Shown here in pieces: positions 1 to 10,946 of a stretch of DNA of 64,000 nt. The stretch comes from Wyeomyia smithii (taxonomy: Eukaryota; Arthropoda; Insecta; Diptera; Culicidae). The DNA lies in NCBI RefSeq assembly GCF_029784165.1, contig NC_073696.1, positions 20,479,530-20,543,529 on the forward strand, written 5' to 3'. Position 1 is the first letter of the stretch; the number at the start of each line of letters is the position of its first letter. The notes below the pieces were generated by a model. That model was given only the letters and a program-made list of their open reading frames with translations. It did no database searches and was not told the origin of the DNA. Position numbers and translations under genes: made by a program.

Positions 1-759
1 TATGATAAAAAGTGAGTCCTTACTTTTCGTAAATTACAGGTATCTTCAACTTGTAGACTGGTGGTTTGGGCAAATACAAAATTGTATTTTTTTTGTTTTT
101 CATCATATCGAACGAATTTGTAATCTTGTTTTTTTAATAATTTTTTTTTTGTGTTTTAACGTGAGATGAGCAAAAAGTGCGATCAAATTTCTAGTAATTT
201 ATTTACATCGTCATCACAAGGTCCCTAAAAATGTTTGTACCCTACCTTCAACATTCAGATTCCATCCATTGTTTTGAGGACTACGGCGATGAATTTTTAC
301 CAGTCCTTCAGTACTAAAATGTACTTCCAGGAATAATGTCACAAATCTCGACACATTGCAAAATACAATCAATCCTCAGAGGCAAATGCCACATTAGACA
401 AAGCTTCTTTAAACCGAAAAAATAATTTTTTCTCGTGTTGACTAATTTAAAATATGTAGTATGGCTTAAAAATTTGATTACATTAGCTAATCGTTGACGA
501 ATCACAAACTTTCCGTGACACTTATAAATTATTAAGCCGTGTCAAATGAATTGATTGAATCAAAAAAATTGCAAAAGCTTCATTCTTGACTTGGTGGCAA
601 TAAAAAATATATGTCACGAAAAAAGACCACGTGGTCATTTCGCTAACCCCCCACCCCATTGCGTGGGCTTTCGTGGTCTTTTGACAAACAAAACACAAAT
701 TTTTTGACATTTTTTTGACGATGCAATCTCAACAACAACAATATCCAACAATGTTCCAA
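1..759. other. non-coding, nothing recognised
   Basis: AT-rich DNA with homopolymer T runs and no supported gene. The one local structure is an inverted motif: GACCACG near 625 and CGTGGTC near 672, either side of a C-rich stretch. It looks like a decayed repeat end but cannot be assigned. Confidence 0.5.
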
Positions 760-1470
760 TCGCCTGAACACCAAGCACAGAGAGCTCAGTCTTCATGGTT
801 TGCGCCAGGGTTTCCGTTTCCAATGGATCACCTACCGACGCCATAGTGGCCACCGGGAGACCTTCCCTTCGAGTACTAAGATCTGATTCAACCAAAACTA
901 TTGATCGGGTTGGACCATCTTCGTCTCGAAGTACGCTGAAGCTCCGTGAAAGCTGAGTTATGGACCCAAACGCTGCAAAATGTCGCCTTGGGTGGAGCAT
1001 TTATGGATGTTTAGCTGGATTTTTATCGCAGAAAACAGTGATCAACGTTCATCGCACTGGATTCACCAATCCAGATCAACAGCTCAACGATCAACTAAGA
1101 GTCTTCATCGCGCTGTACGACGCTGGGGTCACCGGACTCTTCGAGCTGCTGGGCTCTAACGAAGATATACGGGCAAGAAATTTCCCGACAGTTACCAGTT
1201 GGCAGACCAACATCTTCTGTCCCTGGAGCGAAAGCTCGGGAAGGAGTTCGCCGAACTGTGTCCACGGGCAAAAGCAGCCATAGATAAAAAACACTGCGTG
1301 GGTGATTATTTGGATAGCTTTTTGACCGCCGAAGAAGCTGTCGAACTCGTCAAGGACGTGATACTGGTCCACGCAAATGAAGGATTCGACAACGAAATTT
1401 ACGGCATCGTAAAACTTCTGGCAACCAAACGAGGTTTCAGCAGGATAGTAAGATATACAGACTTTTAAAT
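760..1470 (+). pseudogene. BEL/Pao LTR retrotransposon pol remnant
   Basis: This is a broken piece of the pol polyprotein (protease to reverse transcriptase) of a BEL/Pao-type retrotransposon. Reading several frames in turn gives a protease-like segment near 890-915 (LLIGLDHLRL). It is followed near 975-1010 by KCRLGWSIYG, which resembles the LGW-(I/V)-YG motif between protease and RT in this family. Near 1290-1440 there is a stretch like the region around the RT active site (GDYLDSFLTAEEAVELV), followed by a short HANEGF segment resembling the usual IH..GGF. The catalytic YVDD-type box reads CVGDYLDSF, so the expected Asp pair is damaged. Stops and frameshifts occur at several points, and most of the RT between the LGW motif and the active-site box is missing. 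No LTR was found. Family assignment is by motif recall, not by search. Confidence 0.6.
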
Positions 1471-1878
1471 TCTGCGATACCAAAAACCATACCATACTTG
1501 CATTACATCTGCCGCTATTGTTGACTGAGCATTTTTCATCAGCGATTTTAACGAATCCATCAAGAACAGAGATAAACGATGCCATCCGTAATGTTCCCGG
1601 TGACTTGGTTGAACTGTGCATGTGCTGTAAATGGTGGTGTGGTTTTGTCTGCAGCGAAAATGGTGAAAAGATCGCTCGCTCCTGGTTCTGATGGTTTTGA
1701 TATGTCGCTGTATTGCTGCTATAGCTCAACCACTAGATGACATGTTAAACCGCTCACTTCAGCAAATGAAATTCCCTCGCAATTAAAAGTAGTCTTCGAT
1801 GTATCTTGTTTTTAAGCGACGTGATCGATACAATGCGATAAACCATCGAGAATTACGAGCGTCTCATCTGCTTTGTAA
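1471..1878. other. non-coding spacer, nothing recognised
   Basis: Open frames here are short and overlap the retrotransposon remnant in other frames. Nothing in the stretch is recognisable as a gene or bounded repeat. Confidence 0.4.
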
Positions 1879-2345
1879 GTGTTTGAAATAACAGTTGGTG
1901 AAATCATTCTCGATGTCACGAGAAGCTACATTTCGATTGACCAACACGGCTTCATGCCTGGGTGGGCGGTCACAATAAACCTAATGAAGTTTACTTCGGA
2001 GTGTATAAGGAGCATGGATAGTAAAGTGCAAGTCGATGCAGTTTATACTGACCTGAAGGCAGCATTCGATAAAATCGACCATAAAAAATGTTACAGAGGT
2101 TGTCTCGACTCTGGATATCTACTCAACTAGTGATCTAGTGGAAATCCTTTGTAACAGATCGTGAAGATTGATGGTTGTGTACCACGGCCTTTCTCAAATA
2201 AGTCTGGTGTCCCACAAGGCAGTAATTTCGGACCGCTGCTATTTATTCCCTTTTTTCTTATGACGCTGCTACCTTTAGCTTACCACCTTTACACTGTACC
2301 TTTACTGATGTTGAAGACCATTTTGAGTTTGGCGAACTGACACAA
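1879..2345 (+). pseudogene. non-LTR retrotransposon RT fragment
   Basis: This is a decayed internal piece of a LINE reverse transcriptase (Jockey/I-like group). The first open stretch (1879-2130) contains QHGFMPG, followed by the RT palm motif YTDLKAAFDKIDH, whose first Asp is a catalytic metal ligand. The frame then stops. Further along, near 2200-2235, another frame reads SGVPQGS, the conserved RT motif that precedes the catalytic (F/Y)ADD box. The ADD box itself is not recognisable, and no endonuclease, ORF1 or 3' tail is seen, so both ends are missing. The minus-strand fragment at 59505-60360 carries the same SDLKAAFD and SGVPQGS motifs and may be the same family. Confidence 0.7.
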
Positions 2346-4053
2346 TCTTCTGTGAATAGGCTTAGTACTGTAATTATCTAGTTCAAATATTCATTAAGAC
2401 TTTTATTGTTAGATGGAATAAGTAAATACAAATATTGTCATGATTTTGTTTTTGTTCGCGTCTCGTTTCTCGTTCCTATTTTATATTGTAAAAGCTGAGC
2501 ACAAATCGGTTCAAACTGATTGATTTTAGCAGAGGCAGGTTTTTATATAGCCGTCTTTTTTCAAACGGAATCTACAGTTGTGAGCGAAAGACGTAAGAAA
2601 AACTGCGGGACTCCTGTATCCAGGAAGCAAAAAGAGTTTGGCAAGCATATTGTAACCGCAGAAAAAAGTGTTACGCTGTTGTTAGGTCCGGATTCGAAAT
2701 TTATCAGGAAGAGTCTCACCAGAAAATTTGTATTTTTTGTTTTTTGTTGCCTTTTATACATAAGTGGAAAGCATGCAGGAAATCGAGAGAAGTTCAAGAA
2801 TTCGAAGCTCATGACAAAATAAAGGTACAGAATGTTGCAGGTTATTCAACATTCGAACACTACTGAGCTTGAGCGGTTCAAGATTTTCGTTATTATTAAC
2901 AAGTATAGCTTAAATGAATGTTTTTCATCTAATGTGATAGAGGGAATCAGTGTTATTTTTATTCATGGTCAAAAAAATGGAAAAAAATACATTCTACCAT
3001 CTACAAATTGCTAATTCGCCCCACCCTAGCAAACCATACCGCTGAACTGTAGACGCACTTCCCACTCACAGGTTGTGCTTGGACAAATAGCTGGGCTCCG
3101 GGCAGTCCCACTGCAATCGATTGATTGGCCAACCCTGTGTGTCCGTCGTTCGATGTAGCTGCCGGCTGGTTCCAAAAGCCCAACGGGGAAAGTGACCGGA
3201 TGGAGGTGCCACACCGCCGCCGCCGCCAAAAAAACCGTACTTAATCCCAATCAAACCCGTCAACCTCAATCCCCAATCGGACAAATCGAATCGGAGCTTT
3301 TTGCTCGGATCCAGAACCGACCCGCACTTGAGTATGGGAATTCATTCGCCTCATGTGCATGTGTTTGGGTGTGTGTGTATGTGGGTGTGCGATGTTATTC
3401 ACTCCCAATTACCTCAATATTTACTATTCCTTTCTTTCGGAGAAAACAAGTTCCGTTCCCCATGAATTTTCGTGTGCACTTTACAGCTCATTCGTCTAGC
3501 AAATCAAAAAGTGCTTTTAGCCGCTGGTTCCGAAACTGTCGCCCACGAACCGCGCCCGGCTGCCGTTTTGGATTGGAACCGCACTGGCAGTGCACGGAAC
3601 GGCGGGGCAAAAAAAAACCGAAGCGCAGTTGTCCACCGTTGAATATTGAAATAATATTTATTTTTCATATTATTCCAGTTATTTGTTAGCTCACAAGCGA
3701 TTATGTGTGTCTCGCGTTTCGTCATCGGTTCCCGTCCTTCCTCGCCTTGTCGGGAGGAGAATTTACCAGACGAAAGAAGGGTGGTCCAGCAGCGCACAGC
3801 AAACGAGAACCGGCAAGCGTGTGTCCCCTGACTGATTGGAGCACGCTGCCAGGGTAGGCATGAATAATTGAAACGAAAAATATCGAAAGGACCAGTAATT
3901 TGGCCGACGGTGAGTTTGTCCGCAAGCCGCACGTGGTCACAGTCTGCTGCTTTGGCTGGTACAACTTGGACCCCCTCGAAAGGGGGAAGGCGAAAAGAAC
4001 CACCGCGGATAGATTAAACAGTACTTTGAGTAGTTGCACTGATTCGAGTGGTT

Positions 4054-4105
<52 letters not shown>

Positions 4106-6448
4106 ACAAGCCTAATTGTTCTATTATTACCGCAACTAACTCCAACCCTCAAACCTCGGCCTCTTCCTTATCCGCGCTAGGAGTGATTCGTTCGCTTTCA
4201 GCCTCGTACGCTTGAAGCAAGTCGATCAATTTATATAAACTACATAATTGCACGTGATGTCCAATTTGTGACAGGCGATTCTCGGAAAAGTTTGCCAGGG
4301 AATTTTTCCGAATGAAAAGTTAGCGGTGAATAATTTAGCTCCGAGAGCGCACGGGAGGGGCGTTATCGAATATGTGACGCAACATGTGTTATGCTTTCTA
4401 TGCATGGCTGTGGGAAGGATTTTTTGTTTGGAGAGAGGGAGAAGTTGAAACATCAAACTAAGCTGATAATATAGATTACTGGTTGATTGGAAAAACGGAT
4501 ATTTTCAATTACCGAAAGAGACGCAATCTAATAGTTCTAACATTCTGAACCAGATCCTGGCCCAGATATTTAGAAATTTTATTTTTGATCATCGATCCAT
4601 AAACTTTGTCGGATGGCATATGAATGATTGTCTGAAACACAATTTTACTTAAAGAAATGGGTTACATACATGTTAATATTCAGTAGAAACTATCATCGGA
4701 ACCTCATCTATAGTGAAAATAATAGACGAAAGAGGCTTTCAGCGCATGAAGTAAATCAATTTTCGACTCGATATCGCAAAAGCTTTTCTTCCTGCACTTT
4801 TCAATAGGTACAAAGCATCCATTAGACGGATTTGTACGAAATGATTAATTTCTTTACCTGCCCATCACCTCACTTCCCCGGCTGAACTGAGTGGCTGCAA
4901 CACAAGGTAAGTCAATTCGTCTTGTCGCTGCATGAGACCGATATTCCAAGCTGATTGCACGGACAAACTTCCCACACGTACCCAGTGCATGTACCTACGA
5001 GGAGAGTAACCTATCCACTGACTGCCCCACCCAAGATGATTCGGACAACGGGGCCCTGCTTGGGGGAGTAGTCTTCCGGTCGTCCAGTCCGGTCCGGTCG
5101 AATGCTGCTGCGTCGTTTCTAATCCATTTGTCATACAGTTGTCAGGCAGGATCGAACCGTAACGCATCTAGAGAATATCTAGCTAACACAAACACTTTCG
5201 CTAATGAAGAATTCCCCCAAGCGTTTTGGAGGAGAAGAAGCGGGGGGTTTTTGCAATCGAAGTGTGGGGATTCCGCTATTTTGGTACTCATCAACGGCAT
5301 CATCAATTTCAGTGCCGATAAACAATAGCGATTGAACCGCAACAGCAGAAGCAACGATCAACTCCGAGAGGGGCTAATTTATCATAGGGCGAAAAATAAG
5401 CTCGCGCCTTGGCTGCTGGATTGGTACCGGCTAGAGCGAGGCTCGCTCTGTCAATCTTCGACAGATCCGAGAGGTTCCTACGTATAGTCGATCTTCCACT
5501 ATACCACCACAACTTGGCTACACTATTTTCAACTGCTTTCCACGTATGTTGTTCACCGTGCAATCTCGGAATCACATTGTCTAAACTGCTTTGCCTCGGG
5601 CGTAAAACGGTGTGGCGTGTCGTTTCTGTTGTACCGTACAAATCGGTTGGAATGTTATCCGAAAATTGAATCAACAAAAAAAAAGTTTCATGCGTACGTA
5701 CGGTGCGGCGTGAACCGAACACCGTGGAGGGACCCGCGAAACGCGGGTGCGAGTCTACTAGTTAAGCCCCAGTGTGTCAGAAGAGAGGTTTTGAAATCGC
5801 ATTTTGGGTCGTTTGGCATGTCGCAAAATGAACAGATCGAAAAAATTGATTCGTTCGCTGCTGCTTGTCAATGGGGTCCCCAATTTTCGGTGGCAAAAGT
5901 GTCATTGATCTATCGCGGCTTCATGCTGCGAATTCGTCATCGTGTAGAGGAGCGAGCGTGAGCAAGGCGTTTACCGAACAAGGTCTCTCCGTTTCCGCCG
6001 CTTCGGCCAAATCAATCAGCTTTGGCTTCGGATCGAAGTTTGGATAGACACACTCAACCTATATTTTGGTTTGGCTTGTTAATAACGTCGAGTATTGTTT
6101 GAATTAGCGCCGTACAAGGTAAATAAATCCATCCGGTGGTGCGATTTTGTCTTTTTTATATGAACTTTATTATATGCTACAATATATTAGCAAATATTAG
6201 TTTTGGAAATAACTTTTTAATCTATGCGGGATTTAAATTCAATGCTCAAAAATAGCAAATGAAAACTACCTAAAATGAACAATACAAAAATATTGAAGAT
6301 TAAAAGTTGTTATACAGCAAAATCAAGGAAAATAATTCAAATTACAGGACAAAAAAAAATTACGCATTCTAATATTAGTAAGTGTTTCTATCAGTAACTC
6401 TTAAACTATTACTATTCTGAAACCGTTCTGGACGTTCATATTTATGTG
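2346..6448. other. single-copy-like non-coding DNA
   Basis: From about 3000 to 6050 the base composition is richer in G and C than the surrounding DNA, and I recognise no transposon motif. Open frames exist (the longest is 3192-3689 on the plus strand) but none gives a recognisable protein, and overlapping frames of similar length occur on both strands. This may be intronic or intergenic sequence of the host. 2346-3000 and 6050-6448 are AT-rich with nothing recognised. Confidence 0.4.
4057..4104. repeat. (GT)n microsatellite
   Basis: About 23 consecutive GT dinucleotides with one interruption near the start. Confidence 0.95.
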
Positions 6449-8600
6449 TTTAACGGGTTTATCGGCTTAATCAGTCCGTGTATACAAGCAAAAACGATTT
6501 GTTTCTTCTTATTCCGACAGTTTCAGTGACTTTATTTCACATTTTTCAAGGAGTAGAAAAGACGATCGAAAAAAAAGGTTATCCTTTCTACTCCTAGAAA
6601 AAGGTGAAATAAAGTCATCGAAAATGTCGGAATAAGAAGAAACAAATCGTTTTTGCTTGTATATACGGACTGATTTAGCATGAGCATGAGCATGATTGAC
6701 CGCCCGCGGTTGCTACTCCGTTATTGCCAGATCAGCTGTAATTACACAGAGAACCAACAGATGATGCTCGGGACCAACATGCATCCTCAATGTGTAAAAA
6801 CTGGAGATCTTAAGCTCTATGTAAGGCAATACCAGCGCCGGCCGCATCCGAATGCAGGTCAAAGAAGGAGTTTGTATGGGAATATGTTGACGTGATACTC
6901 GCTTTATTGGAAGCCGAGAACACCTCTGCACTTCCACGAGAAATCACTGGGATGTTGAAGAAAGGGCAGGGTATACAACAGGCAGGGTATACAACAGGGT
7001 AAGTAATAATACTACATTCCTAATAAATTTGCAAAATGCCAATGTTGTCATTATTGGTTTTATGGTTTCGAACCCGTGTCATCTTTCGAAGCTAAAAAAA
7101 AAATACTCAAAAGCAAAAGAAATCCAAAATAGAAATAAGAGAACGGAGTAGCAAATCAAATCAATAGAGAAAATGCAATACAGTCATTAACAATTCTATT
7201 GTGAATATTTTCAACTTGTGTGCATACCGTATCTTTCAAAACCTAAAGAAATCATAAAAAGGGTATAAAAAAGCCATCAAACCACTCTTCAAAGAAAGTT
7301 CCGAATCTTACCCAAGCCCAACAACAATTATGAAATAATGGATATTCGAAAAAATATTCGAAGTTGAAAATATGGGTCAGCTTAGGCATAAGTCTCTCAA
7401 TGCACTGCGTCTATCAAAACGCAACATAGTTGATTCCAAAACGGCCCACTGGGCTACACTGGGTTTATAAATATAGAATATACTTCAGTATATTTGTTAA
7501 ATCCATATTTTCATACCGGTGGTAGCCCTCGAATAAAAATAAAATCAAAAGCTGTACAAAGTGATACCGTAATGAACAAAATTTGCTGATTTATATAGTG
7601 AAATATTATCATGTCAGGAAAAGTTAGGTTACGTCAATATCGTCGAAGTACACCAATCTATGAAACACTTATACAAAACAACTTCCAAATCGCGTATCTG
7701 GTATCCCTGCAGTTGAGAGACTGTGGTTTTGAGAGAAATACATATTCATGTACCGGCCACACAATTACTCATTGGCGTAGTATCGTGTACAATCAATCAG
7801 ATGAACACAAAGTCTCTGTCTACCAAGCAACTTGATGTAGTGCAATTCGAAAACCAACACATATGCAAAATCTGTCAAATGGAATTTAAAAATAACAGTA
7901 TGTGGTGTAGTCCCGCTGTAGCCCGCTACATAAACGAATTTGACATAATAAAATCCCTCACTAAATGCAGCTTCTCCATTACAGAAACAAAATGGTTTGA
8001 TTATGGAACTTGCTATACTCATCTTAAGGATTGCAGACCACTATTTTTTTTCCACTATCACCATTCACGAATCATTGCATCGCACCATGCCTAGTAAATA
8101 TACACACGCACACAAATCGAATACGGCTACAGCAAATACAGCGGGGCGTAGCGCCTCGCCAATTTTCCACAAAAAGCACGTTGCCGAATACTGTGTGGCA
8201 TCACTAGGATCACTTTATTACACGATCATCGACATCTCTTCCTGTAAACCTTTACCCTTGAAGAAACTCATTGCAATTCAAGTTAATTTACAAAGGAGTT
8301 CACAACATTCATTTTTTTACACTACACTGACTTCATTGTACTACGTCGGCAAACAAGATTCCGTTGATTTTATTATATATCACGCCTTTTAAGAAATATT
8401 TAATGGAGCACACGCGATTAGTGAACTTAACTCCTAACGCCAGCCGCAAACTTTCCTGTTAACTTTTTCAATATTTCAATATTTATAAAAACTGAACGCG
8501 GAAAAACGTGAACGCGAAAAAAAGTCGTCTGTTCGCGAAGCATGGTTTGCTTCGATTTCCTTGTATATACGGACTGATTTAGCCGATAAACCCGTTAAAC
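6449..8600. mobile_element. palindromic MITE, interrupted
   Basis: Two nearly perfect inverted arms lie at about 6449-6560 and 6580-6679, with a short loop between them. The outer end reads GTTTAACGGGTTTATCGGC. The right arm stops abruptly at 6679. Its missing outer 17 bases (ending CCCGTTAAAC) are found at 8584-8600, after a 24-bp repeat of the last bases of the broken arm. If 6680-8583 is removed, the sequence closes into a clean hairpin element of about 250 bp. The superfamily is not clear: the flanks (TTATGT and TAATCG) show no obvious target duplication. Confidence 0.75.
6680..8559. mobile_element. 1.9 kb insertion flanked by 24-bp direct repeats
   Basis: The insert lies between two perfect 24-base direct repeats at 6656-6679 and 8560-8583. 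A duplication this long fits a non-LTR retrotransposon better than a DNA transposon. The left end is a (GAGCAT)n-like run (6680-6692), which could be the short-repeat 3' tail of an element on the minus strand. Near the right end is a small hairpin (CGAAGCA/TGCTTCG, 8536-8554). Two overlapping open frames at 7611-8094 were inspected and show no RT, endonuclease or transposase motif, so this is non-autonomous or an unknown type. Confidence 0.6.
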
Positions 8601-9216
8601 TAATCGTTTTCAGTCGTCATATAAACAAATCATATTTATATGCATATCAATTAATTCATAAACCTTGGATAACCTATATTTTAATTGTTCATGGTAGCTT
8701 TTGACTTTGAGGAGTAAATGTAGCGAAATTAGAAAATTGAAAATAGTATGACTTTGCTTAGAGTCCAAAAAGATAGTTTATGTTAACTTTAGTTAGTACC
8801 TTTAAAATGATGTATATTATCATAATTGATTCACATAATATCTCATCAAATCACTTACTTACCTACATTCCTGGTGAAATATTCATCAAGATTTCACTTG
8901 CGTCACAATGTTTCGCCATCAAAGTCGGTCCAATATCTCTAAACATAAGGTCGGAACATATTGACTTAAAAAAAAAATAGCTTTTGACGTAGAATTTCGT
9001 CTTACGGCAACATGCTGGGATAGGAGTTCAAATTGAAAAACCAAAAACATCAAGAGCGTCACGAAAAATGTCCTATTTAAACGCTTTTTATTCAGACAGT
9101 TTTCAACGGATTCTCTTCATTCTTGCAGCAATCGATTGTAAATTTAGCCATGCATCATTTAAAATGCGGAAAATTTAGGTTTTACGATGCAAAGCATTGT
9201 ACTTTAAAAAAAAAGT
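8601..9216. other. AT-rich non-coding DNA
   Basis: No gene is supported. A TTGACGTAGAA motif near 8985 resembles motifs in repeat family M that follows, and in 28020-28040, so part of this stretch is probably decayed repeat. Confidence 0.4.
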
Positions 9217-10430
9217 AGGAAGTTGTATCCAAGACACGACCGCATAACTGACGTAAAACTACGCACACTATTAAAAAATGCATTGTTGTAAGTGTTTCAT
9301 CAATGAGTCATAAAGTCTCCAAACGCTTGCTTTGTGCTGCCTCAACAGTGGTGGAATAAAGACACTGAAAACACGAGCTGTAAAAGCTGTTTCACATTCA
9401 GTAAATTGCTAGTATCCAGCACAGATTGCTCGCTTGAGTTGTCAAAAAATGATTAACCTTCAAACACTTTTTTATTTGCCTTAGGAATGGCATTTTGCTG
9501 CTCAAAATTGAATTTGCTGATGGCAACCTTTATGCTGCCTCAGTAGTGGGGCAATAACGGCAGTCTGACGACACACGCTGTGAAGTGAGAAGAACCGCTC
9601 TGCTCCTGAGACATGGTGACCAACCACAGAGCAAGTGATTTGTTCGATTTAAAGGCAGCCACAGGCGCAACCCGCTGCAATCCGTCAACATTGTGGATGG
9701 TCCAGCCAGCTTATCTTCCGACTAATGAATGTAGCTGATTTTACCAAAAACACTTTTAATCGCGACAGAATTTGATTGCTAGAACCCAGCACAGAATGCT
9801 TGTGTTATTGCCAAAAAATTATTAACCTTCAAGTACTTGTTTATTTGCCTTGAGAAAGACATTTTGCTGTTCAAAATCTGTAAAAGCTGTTTCGCATGCA
9901 GTATATAAGACGGCCGTAACAGATTGTGTTTTTTGGATTCAGCACAGAATGTGTTGTTGCCAAGATAAAGCAAAACTTCATCGCGGAACGAATATCGAAG
10001 CCCTTAACTGGCCTATCGAGACGTTTGGTGCTACCTCGCTGCTGCTTAGATACGTAATGTGATTTGTTTACTGGCGTAACCTGCTGCTGCTACTATCGCA
10101 ATTCGCGGATAACTAGTTATACTATTCTGTCGACCTTTTTAGGGAAAGGCAGCAAGCGGACAGAGGACGTTATTTTCGTTTCAACAAGGCTTGACAATTT
10201 TAAATAGTACAATAGTTTGCATAATCAAGCAACACTTTTCTACATTTGGTTGGATGCGTGTACAATTTTCCAATCAATTGCTGCAAGAATCAAGGAAACC
10301 AGTTGAAAACAAACCGATTTATAAGCATTTAAGAAGGGACATTTTTCGTCCCCTTTTCGTTAATAGTTTTCCTATTTACATCCCTATGTGGTAGGCTAAA
10401 GAAAAACGTAGTTCTACGTCAGAATTAGAA
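9217..10430 (+). repeat. dispersed repeat family M, copy A
   Basis: This 1.2 kb repeat begins near AAGACACGACCGC and a GACGTAAAACTACG motif. It ends near 10391-10412 with ACGTAGTTCTACGTC, roughly the inverse of the start motif. Its last 540 bp align collinearly with 45790-46350 (copy B), and its last 170 bp with 40258-40329 plus 44350-44411 (copy C, split by a LINE). Inside, a block of about 95 bp starting near 9411 recurs at 9779 (roughly 368-bp spacing), with the start of a third at 9934. There is no coding motif. It is probably a non-autonomous DNA element, class unknown. Confidence 0.7.
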
Positions 10431-10469
10431 GCTTGTTTTGAACGCCAATATGGGTATTTTGAGAACCAA

Positions 10470-10740
10470 GATGATATCTAAAGGCCGAAAATCGACCCTA
10501 TACGTCATTTCTAAATCCATAATAATGACTTCCGGCTATTTGAAAACAGCCCAAATGACCAAATTTCACCCAACATAAAAATTTCCGGAATCGATATGAT
10601 GAACAGATATCGGAAATAAACTTCAGACGTCATTTTAAAATTCAAGATGGTGACTTCCAGTGTCCGGAAACCGTAAAATGGTCGATCACCATCTTATATG
10701 AATAGAATCCAATGACCCTAAAATCATTCCAGATGTAAGT
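10470..10740 (+). repeat. Helitron-satellite-related fragment
   Basis: Two degenerate units resemble the 253-bp array at 61285-62106. Shared words are AAGATGG(T/C)GACTTCC, a ...GGAAA(C/A)... stretch, CACCCAACAT and TTTCCGGAAT. No Helitron ends are visible, so this is an isolated fragment. Confidence 0.6.
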
Positions 10741-10866
10741 TCGGGATGAGTCGTCGCGTTCATCTACTCTTCGCGAAATTGGATCATTTTCGCTGCTATC
10801 TGATCATCGAGAATAGCCTTCCGGTACCTAGTATGCTCCTTGTATCACGTTGATCGAAAAACTCTA

Positions 10867-10946
10867 CGCTAGGGTGGCAGCGAAAGTCATGTCAAATTTT
10901 GTTTATGCGCCCAAAAAAAAATTATCTGTGCAAATTTTGCTGGTTA
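10867..10946 (+). repeat. short fragment of the 28.1 kb foldback family
   Basis: It resembles the left arm of the foldback at 28051-28425: a (T)AGGGTGGCAGCGAAA start, then ATTTTGTTTAT and ATCTGTGCAAATTTTG in the same order. It abuts the LINE remnant that follows. Confidence 0.5.

Noticed and set aside
3192..3932. Overlapping open frames of 140-165 codons on both strands
   Set aside because: No known domain. Frames of similar length on both strands in GC-richer DNA are expected by chance.
9850..10062. 70-codon frame in repeat family M and the similar frame at 45804-46007
   Set aside because: Similarity is at the DNA level. The two frames diverge by indels, with no sign of protein conservation.
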